27,354 nt of DNA from NCBI GenBank assembly GCA_964625525.1, contig CAZVEE010000045.1, positions 1 to 27,354 on the forward strand, written 5' to 3'. A program made the translations under genes and the position numbers. The DNA is from CAZVEE01 sp964625525 (GTDB lineage: Bacteria; Pseudomonadota; Alphaproteobacteria; JAJFIK01). The notes under the pieces were generated by a model. That model was given only the letters and a program-made list of their open reading frames with translations, ran no database searches and had not been told where the DNA came from. Below are positions 8,054 through 16,041 of the stretch, one piece after another. Positions within the stretch are counted from its first letter, which is position 1. Every line of letters begins with the position of its first letter.

Positions 8054-8156
8054 AGCGCTTGCAGGAAAAGTGTGCGCGGTTTTCCGCCCGGAAAGCGCGC
8101 CAAACCAAAGACCGAGAGCCGTTTCAATGATCTGGTTTTCATTGAAACGGCTCTAG
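8050..8156. repeat. RIME-like intergenic mosaic palindromic element
   Basis: This 107-bp block runs from CTAG to CTAG and has two palindromes. The first is imperfect, around GCGCGGTTTTCC-gccc-GGAAAGCGCGC (about 8074-8100). The second has perfect 16-bp arms (8115-8130 and 8139-8154, AGAGCCGTTTCAATGA and its complement) with an 8-nt loop. The internal phrase CAGGAAAAGTGTG...GCGGTTTTCCG...GGAAA matches what I remember of Rhizobium-type intergenic mosaic elements (RIME), which also have two palindromes in about 108 bp. It lies exactly between the convergent Anbu and mutL genes, and both stop codons (TAG at 8051-8053 and its mirror at 8153-8155) are part of the repeat ends. Its RNA could fold as a bidirectional terminator-like hairpin. 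Confidence 0.75.
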
Positions 8157-10138
8157 CGCCGGGCAAACAGCCGTTCGATATCGCCGAGCTTCAGCTCCAC
8201 ATAAGTGGGCCGGCCGTGATTGCACTGGCCGGAATGGGGCGTGGCCTCCATCTCGCGCAACAACGCATTCATCTCCGCCACGCCGAGGCGTCGGCCCGAG
8301 CGCACCGACCCGTGGCAAGCCATGGTGGAACACACCGCCTCCAACCGCGTTTCCAATGCCGAACCCTTGGCCTGATCATCAGCAACGAGATCATCGAGCG
8401 TATCCGCCAGATCCTTCAAAAGTGCTTGGGCGTCCACTTCACCAAGCAAGGCCGGGGTTTCGCGCACCAGTACCGCGCCCGCGCCGAACGCCTCGACGGC
8501 AAGGCCCAACTGTGCCAGATCGTCCGCCGCTGCAAGCACCCGCTCCGCCGCCGCCTCGCCCAACTCCACCACATCGGGGATCAGGAGCACTTGCCGGCGC
8601 ACCCCATCCCGGATCAACGCCTGTTTCAGCCGCTCATAGACCAGCCGCTCATGAGCCGCATGCTGATCGACGATGACGAGCCCGTCGCGGGTCTGCGCCA
8701 GAATATAGTTCTCATGCAATTGGGCGCGCGCCGCACCGAGCGGATAATCAGCCTCATCCTCCGGGACGCCAGCGCCTGATACGGGCTCATAAGGCGTGGG
8801 CTCGGGCTCGGCGGCACCCAAAGGCCCGGCGGTGCTCAAAGACCCGGCGGTGCCCAAAGGCTCGCCAGCACGCCAAGGCTCCTCCGCCCGGGCCGCCGGT
8901 TCAGCCCCCAGTGGCGCATAAAAACTCTGCACCGCTTCGGTAAACCCACGCGGCGCCTGCGGCCGCTCACCCCGCCAATTCCGTGCAGGACCAGCCGATG
9001 CGGGCGCCATCGGTGTGCGGAACGCCTCCAGGGTCTGGGCACCAACCGTGTTGGAGGCCCGGTGACCGGCTTTGGCCAGCGCCTCCCCCAATGCCCCAAT
9101 CAGCAGCGAGCGCACCAGTGTCGGTTGGCGGAAACGCACATCGAGCTTTGCCGGATGCACATTCACATCCACAAAGGCCGGCGGACACGTCAGGAACAAG
9201 GCCACCGCTGCATGCCGGTCCCGCGGCATGAAATCCATATAGGCCGCGCGCAACGCTCCCATCAGCATGCGGTCCTTCACGGGCCGTCCGTTGACGAACA
9301 GATATTGCATCTGCGCGCTTGCTCGATGGAATGTGGGCAGGCCCGCAAAGCCCCGCACCGTCAACTCTTCTTTGCCGGCTGCAACTGGCACCGCATTGTC
9401 GGCAAACTCCGCCCCCAGAATGGCGCCGAGCCGGGCTTTTAACGCCTCCTCAGCGGCCGCTCGTTCAGGGCGCAGATCAAGCACCACACGCCCGCCACTG
9501 CGCAAAGAGACCCCCACAGCCGGATGCGCCATGGCAAGCCGGCGCACCACCTCGCCAAGAGCCGCCGCCTCGGCGCGTTCAGATTTAAGGAATTTGAGCC
9601 GGGCCGGTGTGGCATAGAACAGATCCCGCACCTCAATACGCGTGCCGTGCCCGGTCCCGTGCGCCAGACGCAGCGCCGCCGGTTCCGGGCCCGATACCAC
9701 GCCGCCATCCACGCGAAGGCGCCAAGCCCCATCCGCCCCGTCCGTGCGGCTGGCAATCTCCAGGCGCGCCACGGCGCCGATGGATGGCAGCGCCTCGCCG
9801 CGAAAGCCAAGAGAGTGAATATCGAACAGGTCCACATCACCCGCGTCATCGGGCACCAGCTTGGAGGTGGCATGCCGCTCCACCGCCAATGCCAGCGTGT
9901 CCGCGTCCATGCCGCAGCCATTGTCGGTAATGGCGATGAGGCGGCGCCCGCCATCCTCCACCTGAATATCGACTTGGCTTGCCCCCGCATCGAGGGCGTT
10001 TTCGAGCAGCTCTTTCAGGGCGCTCGCCGGGCGTTCAATCACCTCGCCCGCCGCAATCTGATTGATGGCGCTGTCTGGTAGGCGCCGCACAATGGGGGGC
10101 GCTGCAGATAAACGGGACTGGAGAAGAGAGTGTGCCAT
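8153..10138 (-). CDS. mutL: DNA mismatch repair protein MutL with C-terminal endonuclease
   Basis: The 661-residue MutL couples MutS mismatch recognition to strand incision. The GHKL ATPase domain is at the N-terminus: IAAGEVIERPASALKELLEN, then DAGA, DNGCGM, and FRGEALPSIGAVA. The C-terminal domain carries the metal-dependent nicking motif DQHAAHERLVYE (residues ~491-502), ACHGSVRSG and CNHGRPT, so this MutL should itself nick DNA, as in bacteria without MutH. The linker (~residues 350-455) is Ala/Pro/Gly/Glu-rich and contains an 18-bp tandem repeat. I start at ATG 10138 (MAHSLLQ); a GTG at 10147 adds three residues, and neither has a clear ribosome site. It is last in the ileS-lspA-bamF series. 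Confidence 0.95.
   Translation of the reverse strand: MAHSLLQSRLSAAPPIVRRLPDSAINQIAAGEVIERPASALKELLENALDAGASQVDIQVEDGGRRLIAITDNGCGMDADTLALAVERHATSKLVPDDAGDVDLFDIHSLGFRGEALPSIGAVARLEIASRTDGADGAWRLRVDGGVVSGPEPAALRLAHGTGHGTRIEVRDLFYATPARLKFLKSERAEAAALGEVVRRLAMAHPAVGVSLRSGGRVVLDLRPERAAAEEALKARLGAILGAEFADNAVPVAAGKEELTVRGFAGLPTFHRASAQMQYLFVNGRPVKDRMLMGALRAAYMDFMPRDRHAAVALFLTCPPAFVDVNVHPAKLDVRFRQPTLVRSLLIGALGEALAKAGHRASNTVGAQTLEAFRTPMAPASAGPARNWRGERPQAPRGFTEAVQSFYAPLGAEPAARAEEPWRAGEPLGTAGSLSTAGPLGAAEPEPTPYEPVSGAGVPEDEADYPLGAARAQLHENYILAQTRDGLVIVDQHAAHERLVYERLKQALIRDGVRRQVLLIPDVVELGEAAAERVLAAADDLAQLGLAVEAFGAGAVLVRETPALLGEVDAQALLKDLADTLDDLVADDQAKGSALETRLEAVCSTMACHGSVRSGRRLGVAEMNALLREMEATPHSGQCNHGRPTYVELKLGDIERLFARR
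8810..8881. repeat. 18-bp tandem repeat within the mutL linker
   Basis: Three good copies and one degenerate copy of an 18-bp unit (consensus GGCGGTGCCCAAAGGCCC on the plus strand) stand at 8810-8827, 8828-8845, 8846-8863 and 8864-8881. On the coding strand each gives six residues, seen as EPWRAG, EPLGTA, GSLSTA and GPLGAA. The repeat lies in the disordered linker between the ATPase and endonuclease domains, so copy-number change would alter linker length without breaking the frame. Confidence 0.8.
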
Positions 10139-10220
10139 AGGGATCACCGCGGCTGGACCATCAGCGCCACCCGCCCTGAGTGTATTTCAGGCCGGGATCA
10201 CGCAAACAGCATAGCGGATC

Positions 10221-11261
10221 TCAATATGATTCGCCCAGCAACGCCGCCCGGGTCGCCGAAGGTTGGCTCGCCTGAATGCGCAGGCGCGGCAGGGTTTCCA
10301 CCGGTAAGGTCGAATCCACCGCCTCATGGGAGATGACCCGGGGCGTGCCCGTTTCCGTCGGCGCCAGCACCAAAGGCGGTTCGGGCGCGGGCGCGGGTGC
10401 CGTGCGCAAGCTGGGACCGGCCGAGCGCGGCGCGGTCTCATCGGCGCTGGCCCCGGCGTTAAGGTTACCGCCAGAGCCGGCGGCAGCCACTTGGCTGTAA
10501 GCCGTGATCCAGCCCTGGCGATCGCGGGGATCGGTGTGCACCACCCCCGGGGCCGGCCCAGGGAGCGGTGCCATCAGAGCGGTGCGGACCGGGGGAATGG
10601 GTGCCGGAGCCTGATAGCCCGGCGGCAGTGGCGGACCGATGGGCTCGGAACTTGTCATCCAGGACGGGACGGCGGAGGCCTCTTGCACCGGCGGTAACGC
10701 CGAGCGCAGGGGCGGTTCAGACACCGCGGCAGCCGTCACCACGGGAGCCGTTGGCGCCTGAATCGTGGGCGCGGATGTGGGTGCGGGCCGCCGGGGCGGC
10801 GGCGCGGCGCGTTGCGGTGCGGCGCGCTGGGCCATGCGCTGGCCAGCATCCATGCGGTCGAAATAATAGGGATCACGCAAATGCGCCAAAGGATCGGCAC
10901 CGGCGACCGGCCCTTGTGCCATGGTTCCCGCCGGCACCGGCCCCGTGGGAGGCATGGCAGCCGGGATCTGGCGGGGGCCGGGCGCGCCGGCGGCCAAGGC
11001 GTAATCGAGATCCGGTCGGCTGCCCGGCGCAGTCCGGGGTCCCGTCGCCACGCGCCCAGCCTCCGCAAAACGCTCGGCCTCGGCCAAACGACCAGACTCA
11101 GCCGCACCGCCCGAGGGCGGTGCGCTAGCGGCCCGATGGGCCTGATAAGGATCTGAGAGGCTGCCGGCGATATCCTCACTCAAACCGGCGGCGGAGGGGG
11201 ACTGACGGGTTGGGCTAGAACCAGCCCTTTCGCTCGCCCTCTTGAAACCCGGCGCCTCCAT
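10221..11261 (-). CDS. Pro/Ala-rich protein of unknown function
   Basis: I do not recognise this 346-codon frame. The translation is rich in Pro, Ala, Gly and Ser (for example APPPRRPAPTSAPTIQAPTA). It includes less biased islands such as LAHLRDPYYFDRMDAGQRM and RQGWITAYSQVAAAG, and a C-terminus LPRLRIQASQPSATRAALLGESY. No signal peptide or membrane segment is seen; it is predicted mostly disordered. The ATG at 11261 overlaps the end of the upstream bamF-like gene by 47 bp and lacks a good ribosome site, so translation may begin later. It keeps strand and spacing with neighbours (73-82 bp to mutL). High GC makes long open frames cheap, so reality of the gene is likely but not certain. Confidence 0.5.
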   Translation of the reverse strand: MEAPGFKRASERAGSSPTRQSPSAAGLSEDIAGSLSDPYQAHRAASAPPSGGAAESGRLAEAERFAEAGRVATGPRTAPGSRPDLDYALAAGAPGPRQIPAAMPPTGPVPAGTMAQGPVAGADPLAHLRDPYYFDRMDAGQRMAQRAAPQRAAPPPRRPAPTSAPTIQAPTAPVVTAAAVSEPPLRSALPPVQEASAVPSWMTSSEPIGPPLPPGYQAPAPIPPVRTALMAPLPGPAPGVVHTDPRDRQGWITAYSQVAAAGSGGNLNAGASADETAPRSAGPSLRTAPAPAPEPPLVLAPTETGTPRVISHEAVDSTLPVETLPRLRIQASQPSATRAALLGESY

Positions 11262-11796
11262 CGGCCGTGCCCTGGGTCACCGACTCTTGCAGCGCGGCTT
11301 CCTGGCTTGGCGCGGGCTCGGCCGCGTCACCCGGGATGGCTTCCGGCTCATCATCACGCCAGAAAAGCAGTGTGTCGAAGAAGGAGCGATCCCGACGCTC
11401 GACCTGCTTTTCCGCTTCCTGGTTCAGCACCAGGCGGATCGAGCTGCTGCTTTCCAAAGCGCCCGCTTTGCGCAGCAGGGCCATTTCCCCGGTGGACGCG
11501 GTGGTCACCGTGGTGGACTGGTATTCAGAGAACAGCGCCTGGGCCGCCGCTTCGGACGGCTGCAACTCTTGTGGGCGCGGGGCGCCTGGGCGCGGGGGGC
11601 GCAGCGCAAAATCCGGAGGGATCACGAGGGGCGCCTTGGTCACGACCGCGAATTCATCGGGAGAGGATTTCTCCAAACCCAACGCTTTCCCGAAGCCGCC
11701 ACAGGCCGGCAAGCTCGCGCAGACCACCGCCACGGCAGCGAACCGGGCGCTCCAGCCCCAGACGGTTTCCGCTACGGTTTTCGTCGCTTCGCGCAT
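11215..11796 (-). CDS. BamF-like lipoprotein (DUF3035)
   Basis: The 193-residue protein has a lipoprotein signal peptide ending in the lipobox SLPACGG (Cys near residue 32). The segment LGLEKSSPDEFAVVTKAPLVIPPDF that follows is, in two parts, the hallmark of the DUF3035 family. That family includes BamF, an alphaproteobacterial accessory subunit of the outer-membrane beta-barrel assembly machine. The Arg/Pro stretch LRPPRPGAPRPQE follows, and the tail is acidic with a final KGWF. I start at ATG 11796, with GAGG five bases upstream. A GTG at 11799 shares a base with the lspA stop. Translation is therefore coupled to lspA, fittingly the enzyme that would process this lipoprotein. Function as a Bam subunit is by family only. 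Confidence 0.82.
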   Translation of the reverse strand: MREATKTVAETVWGWSARFAAVAVVCASLPACGGFGKALGLEKSSPDEFAVVTKAPLVIPPDFALRPPRPGAPRPQELQPSEAAAQALFSEYQSTTVTTASTGEMALLRKAGALESSSSIRLVLNQEAEKQVERRDRSFFDTLLFWRDDEPEAIPGDAAEPAPSQEAALQESVTQGTADGGAGFQEGERKGWF

Positions 11797-11798
11797 CA

Positions 11799-12536
11799 CT
11801 ACCTCGTTCCTTCCGGGTTTTCCGGCGCCGGGCTTGGCCCGGTGTCCGGTTGGGTCGGCGAAACGGCCGCCGCCACCCTCTGGGATACTACACTATTTTT
11901 CGCGAGTGGATCACGCTGTGTTCTCACATCGTCATCTAACTCGATCGTCTCCGTGTCCGACCGCGCTCCTGGTTCGAAAATCGAGTCCCAGAGCAGCAGC
12001 CCCACGCCCACACAGATTCCTACGTCGGCGATATTAAAAATATACCAGCCTCGACCGAAGGCATGGAAGTAAAAAAAGTCGGCCACCGCGCCATAAATGC
12101 CACGGTCGATGACATTGCCAATGGCCCCGCCGATCACTAAACCCAGGCCCAGCGCCAAAATCCAGTGCCGCACCCGCAAAAGCCATAGGCTGAGCGCGGT
12201 CACCACAATGAGCGCGAACCCGATGAGCATCAGGAGCCCGGCGAGGCTATCGGCTTCAAACATGGAGAAACTCACGCCGCGATTCCACGCCATGGCGAGG
12301 TCGAACCCCACCCAGGGCGGGCTGCCCGCGTCGCCCCCAAGCGCGAACACCTCGCGCACGATGACACCGCCCCGGTCCAGATAGACCGGATTTTGCGCGA
12401 AATAATCGTATCCGTAGAGCAGGAGGTTTTTGCTCGCCTGATCAGCGACAAGCGTGAGGATCGCCGCGAGCAAACCCAGACGCACCAGCGCCGGCTGCTC
12501 CGGTGGGGCCGTTAGCGTGCGTAGCCAATCACCCAT
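11799..12536 (-). CDS. lspA: Lipoprotein signal peptidase (signal peptidase II)
   Basis: LspA is the inner-membrane aspartyl protease that removes signal peptides from diacylglyceryl-prolipoproteins. Four hydrophobic segments are visible. The two catalytic aspartates are Asp144 (GNVIDRGIYGAVADFF) and Asp171 (YIFNIADVGI). MAWNRGVSFSMF is the alphaproteobacterial form of the conserved Asn-Gly motif. At 245 residues it is much longer than the usual 160-170: the first periplasmic loop is expanded (YDYFAQNPVYLDRGG... to WVGFD), and about 65 polar residues follow the last membrane helix. A strong ribosome site (GGGGGAGAGGA) precedes ATG 12536. ileS lies 33 bp upstream, the classic ileS-lspA arrangement. 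Confidence 0.95.
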   Translation of the reverse strand: MGDWLRTLTAPPEQPALVRLGLLAAILTLVADQASKNLLLYGYDYFAQNPVYLDRGGVIVREVFALGGDAGSPPWVGFDLAMAWNRGVSFSMFEADSLAGLLMLIGFALIVVTALSLWLLRVRHWILALGLGLVIGGAIGNVIDRGIYGAVADFFYFHAFGRGWYIFNIADVGICVGVGLLLWDSIFEPGARSDTETIELDDDVRTQRDPLAKNSVVSQRVAAAVSPTQPDTGPSPAPENPEGTR

Positions 12537-12569
12537 AAGTGTGTCCTCTCCCCCTGCCCTATCAGGCTC

Positions 12570-15497
12570 TTACGCCGTCGGCGCGGCAGGTGCCTGTGCC
12601 TTATCGCGCGACCAGAGCCCTTTCTCAATGAGATATGTCACGGCATCGGCATCGCGCAACGACAGATCCGGGAACTCCGGGTGCGAGCCCACTTCCGGCA
12701 GGATGCGCCAGGAGCGCTGACATTTAGCCCCTTGGGCCCGTTTCGGCTCCACGCCCACGCCCGGCACGTCGGCAAGCGTGAAGGCGTCATCCGGCGCGCC
12801 GCCGCGCACCAGCCGCGCGTCCGAGGTGATGCACAGCTCCGCCAGGTCCAGGCCCACCAGGCTCGCGGCCAGATCCTCATCTGCCACGTAAAGAGCCGGC
12901 GCCGCCTCCAGGCTGGAGCCGATGCGCCCGTCGCGACGCTCGATCTCCAATGCGCCGGTGACCACCCGGCGCACCATGCGCACTTTGCGCCAGCGCTCGG
13001 CCAACGCCTCATCGCGCCAGTCGGCAGGCACGTCGGGGAAAAGCCGCAGATGCACCGAGTCCGTTTCACTGGGGAACCGGGCGAGCCAGACTTCCTCCAT
13101 GGTGAAGCACAGCATGGGCGCGAACCAGGCGGTCAGGTACGAGAACAGAGTATCAAGCACCGTGCGGCAGGCGCGCCGGCGCTCGGCATCTGGACGGTCG
13201 CAGTAGAGCGCATCTTTGCGAATGTCGAAGTAGAAGGCCGACAGATCCACCGTGCAGAACGTAAACAGGGCGTGGAAGACCTTGTTGAAATCATAAGCCG
13301 CGTAATGGCCGCGCACCTGTTCATCCAACTCTGCAAGCCGATGCAGCACCCAACGCTCCAGCGCCGGCATACGCGCCTTATCAAGCCGCTCGCTCTCCTC
13401 CCAGCCCGCCAAATTGGCCAGCAGATAGCGCAGCGTGTTGCGCAGTTTGCGATAGGCATCCACCGTGCCCTTCATGGCTTCCTTGCCAAAGCGCATATCT
13501 TCGGTGAAGTCCACACTCGCCACCCACATGCGCAGGATATCCGCCCCATACTGAGGGATCACATCGCTGGGCAGGATCGTGTTGCCGAGGGATTTGGACA
13601 TTTTCCGACCATCCTCGGCATTGACAAAGCCGTGGGTCAGCACCGCTTCGTAAGGCGCCCGCCCCCGTGTGGCACAGGACTGCAGCAGCGACGACTGGAA
13701 CCAGCCGCGATGCTGGTCGGACCCTTCGAGATAGAGATCGGCCGGCCAGCTCAGATCCTCCCGCGCCTCGAGCACAAAAGCGTGGGTGGAACCGGAATCG
13801 AACCACACATCCAGAATATCGCGGACCATGGTCCACTCATCGCCATTATAGTCATCACCCAGGAACCGAGATGGCTCAGAGGCGAACCATGCATCCGCGC
13901 CTTCTTCTCGGAACGCCTGAACGACCCGTTCGTTCACGGCCTTGTCGCGCAGGATCTCGCCGGTGTCCTTGTGCTGAAACACCGTGAGCGGAACGCCCCA
14001 CGCCCGTTGACGCGAGAGCACCCAGTCGGGCCGCCCCTCCACCATGGAGCGGATACGGTTATAGCCTTGCGCCGGCAACCAGGTGGCGGTGTCAATGGCT
14101 TTGAGCGCTTTGTCCCGCAGGCCATTCTTCTCTAGGCTGACGAACCATTGCGGCGTATTGCGGAAGATGATCGGTGCTTTGGAACGCCAGGAATGGGCAT
14201 AGGAGTGACGCACGGAGCCTTTGGTCAACAGCGCGCCATTGCCGATCAGGGCTTTGATCACTGCGCCGTTGGCGTCACCGTCCTTACCCTCATCCGTCAA
14301 CACGCGCTTGCCGGCGAACAGGGGCACGCCGGGCAGATACGCGCCATCCTCGCCCACCGTATGGGGCACGTCGATGCCGTGCTGAAGGGTGGCGAGTTCA
14401 TAGTCTTCCTGGCCGTGACCAGGCGCGGTATGCACAAAGCCGGTGCCTGCTTCGTCGGTGACGTGATCACCCGCCAGCATGGGCACCTCAAAATCGAACC
14501 CGCCCTCGGCCTCGGCGAACCCGTGCAGCGGGTGACGCATGGCAGCACCCTCCAGCACCGCGTCATGCAGCCGCGTCCAAGCAGTGATCTTGGCCGCAGC
14601 CTGAACATCTGCCGCCAGATTATCCGCTATCACCAGGGTCTCACCAGTTTTGGCGAGCGCCTCTTCCGGCGCTTCGTCCACGCGATAGACACCGTAGTGG
14701 ATCGTCTTGGAATAGGCGACCGCCCGGTTACCGGGGATGGTCCAGGGCGTGGTGGTCCAGATCACCACGCTCGCCCCCTCAATGCTCGCGTCCCCTTGGG
14801 CAACGGCAAAGCGAACCCAGATCGTGGGCGATTTCTTCTCGTGGTATTCGATTTCTGCTTCGGCCAGTGCCGTGCGTTCGACCACGGACCACATGACGGG
14901 CTTGGAGCCGCAATAAAGCGAGCCGTCCATGACGAATTTCATGAACTCTTCGGCGATGCGTGCTTCGGCCTCGAAAGCCATAGTGGTATACGGATTGTCC
15001 CAATCCCCCATAACACCCAGGCGCTTGAACTCCTCCCGCTGGATATCGATCCAGCGATTGGCATAGTCGCGGCACTCCTGGCGGAACTCCGCCACGGGCA
15101 CGTCATCTTTGTTGCGCCCCGCTTCGCGATACTGCTCCTCGACTTTCCATTCAATGGGCAGGCCGTGGCAGTCCCAACCAGGCACGTAAGGCGCATCATG
15201 ACCCATCATGGATTGGGAGCGCACGACCATATCCTTGAGCGTCTTGTTGAGGGCGGTTCCCAGATGCAGATGCCCGTTCGCGTAAGGCGGGCCGTCATGC
15301 AGGATGAAGGTCGGACGCCCTTTGGCTTCTTTGCGCAGGCGGCCATAAAGATCGGTCTTGGCCCAGCGCTCCAGCCATTCGGGCTCTTTCTTGGGCAGTC
15401 CCGCCCGCATGGGAAACTCCGTATGCGGGAGAAACAGCGTATCGCGATACGCGTTGGCGGCGTCCTGGTCGGTGTCGGTCTCGGGCTTCTTGGCCAT
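12570..15497 (-). CDS. ileS: Isoleucine--tRNA ligase
   Basis: The 975-residue class I aminoacyl-tRNA synthetase charges tRNA-Ile. The HIGH-type motif is PYANGHLHLG (residues 71-80) and KMSKS is at ~632-636 (DGRKMSKSLGNTI). The WTTTPWTIPGN segment belongs to the editing (CP1) domain. The anticodon-binding region and the C-terminal zinc-finger region follow. That zinc region has decayed: KCQRSW keeps only the first cysteine, and the later CxRC pair reads LSLRD, so zinc binding is unlikely. Some alphaproteobacterial IleRS share this loss, as I recall. The start at ATG 15497 (MAKKPETD) fits the family. It is co-oriented with ribF upstream and lspA downstream. Confidence 0.97.
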   Translation of the reverse strand: MAKKPETDTDQDAANAYRDTLFLPHTEFPMRAGLPKKEPEWLERWAKTDLYGRLRKEAKGRPTFILHDGPPYANGHLHLGTALNKTLKDMVVRSQSMMGHDAPYVPGWDCHGLPIEWKVEEQYREAGRNKDDVPVAEFRQECRDYANRWIDIQREEFKRLGVMGDWDNPYTTMAFEAEARIAEEFMKFVMDGSLYCGSKPVMWSVVERTALAEAEIEYHEKKSPTIWVRFAVAQGDASIEGASVVIWTTTPWTIPGNRAVAYSKTIHYGVYRVDEAPEEALAKTGETLVIADNLAADVQAAAKITAWTRLHDAVLEGAAMRHPLHGFAEAEGGFDFEVPMLAGDHVTDEAGTGFVHTAPGHGQEDYELATLQHGIDVPHTVGEDGAYLPGVPLFAGKRVLTDEGKDGDANGAVIKALIGNGALLTKGSVRHSYAHSWRSKAPIIFRNTPQWFVSLEKNGLRDKALKAIDTATWLPAQGYNRIRSMVEGRPDWVLSRQRAWGVPLTVFQHKDTGEILRDKAVNERVVQAFREEGADAWFASEPSRFLGDDYNGDEWTMVRDILDVWFDSGSTHAFVLEAREDLSWPADLYLEGSDQHRGWFQSSLLQSCATRGRAPYEAVLTHGFVNAEDGRKMSKSLGNTILPSDVIPQYGADILRMWVASVDFTEDMRFGKEAMKGTVDAYRKLRNTLRYLLANLAGWEESERLDKARMPALERWVLHRLAELDEQVRGHYAAYDFNKVFHALFTFCTVDLSAFYFDIRKDALYCDRPDAERRRACRTVLDTLFSYLTAWFAPMLCFTMEEVWLARFPSETDSVHLRLFPDVPADWRDEALAERWRKVRMVRRVVTGALEIERRDGRIGSSLEAAPALYVADEDLAASLVGLDLAELCITSDARLVRGGAPDDAFTLADVPGVGVEPKRAQGAKCQRSWRILPEVGSHPEFPDLSLRDADAVTYLIEKGLWSRDKAQAPAAPTA

Positions 15498-15807
15498 GGG
15501 TCTTTCGTCCGTTCCTGGCGAGGCGGTCCGGGCGGCGCGGGTCTCGCGCGCGGGGACGAGCCTTTGAGGTCATGTCATAACAGGCCGTGGGCTTGGTCTG
15601 CGAATGTGCTGGGTCTGCACCGCCGCGGCCGCTGGAGCCGGACTGTGGCGGGTGCGCAGGCGATCCCCGGCCTCACCGCACAGGGCGGGAGACCGGGCCG
15701 CTAATTCGCATGGGTGCGAGAGCGGCACAAAGACCGCTATGGCAGGATTCTGAAACCATGCCCCGAGTTCTATCAATGCGCCTGCGCGGCCTCAAGCATG
15801 CTGGCGG
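15498..15807. other. Non-coding spacer upstream of ileS
   Basis: These 310 bases lie between the glutathione S-transferase remnant and the ileS start. Open frames across them have no recognisable protein character. I see no T-box, which would be unexpected in this class, and no strong hairpin with a T-tract. It should hold the ileS promoter and leader, but I cannot name the boxes. Part of it may be debris of the collapsed transferase gene's 3' flank. Confidence 0.5.
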
Positions 15808-16041
15808 TCACGCCTCGCGCAAAGCCCGCTGAAGCGCGGGCCGGTTGGCACAATGATCGAACCAGCGGGCGACATAGGGCGCCTCCCGCACGCGGGACAG
15901 ATAGCGCGGGCGCATGAGGATGGAGGCAACATTCAAATCAGCCACGCTCAAGGACGCCCCCAACAGAAAGGCCTGCGTTTTGAGCGGTATCGCCAGCGCC
16001 GTCATGGCGCGCGAGGCCCTGGTTCCGTAAAGCGTCAGCAT
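15808..16041 (-). pseudogene. Glutathione S-transferase remnant with large internal deletion
   Basis: The 77-residue frame joins the two ends of a glutathione S-transferase. MLTLYGTRASRAM is the start of the thioredoxin-like domain, where the first strand and active-site loop lie. From about residue 15 it jumps to the C-terminal helical domain, with FLLGASLSVADLNVASILM (the conserved N-capping box S-V-A-D) and YVARWFDHCANRPALQRAL, a typical end. A whole enzyme has about 200-220 residues, so some 130 codons are missing in frame, including the rest of the glutathione site. The ATG overlaps the ribF stop by 7 bp (16035-16041), so the intact ancestor was probably the next gene of the ribF operon. 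A functional mini-protein is possible but unlikely. Confidence 0.7.

Noticed and set aside
8072..8779. 235-codon plus-strand frame opposite the end of mutL
   Set aside because: Overlaps the mosaic repeat and mutL; no independent coding signal.
10568..11128. 186-codon plus-strand frame opposite the Pro/Ala-rich gene
   Set aside because: Arg/Pro-rich shadow; the minus frame is longer, co-directional with the operon and has more varied residue islands.
12681..14135. 484-codon plus-strand open frame opposite ileS
   Set aside because: Shadow of the ileS reading frame.
14148..15704. 518-codon open frame on the plus strand opposite ileS
   Set aside because: It is antisense to a certain IleRS gene and its translation has no domain features; long antisense frames are expected in GC-rich DNA.
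15570..15776. 68-codon minus-strand frame upstream of ileS
   Set aside because: No ribosome site, no domain, composition unlike a protein.
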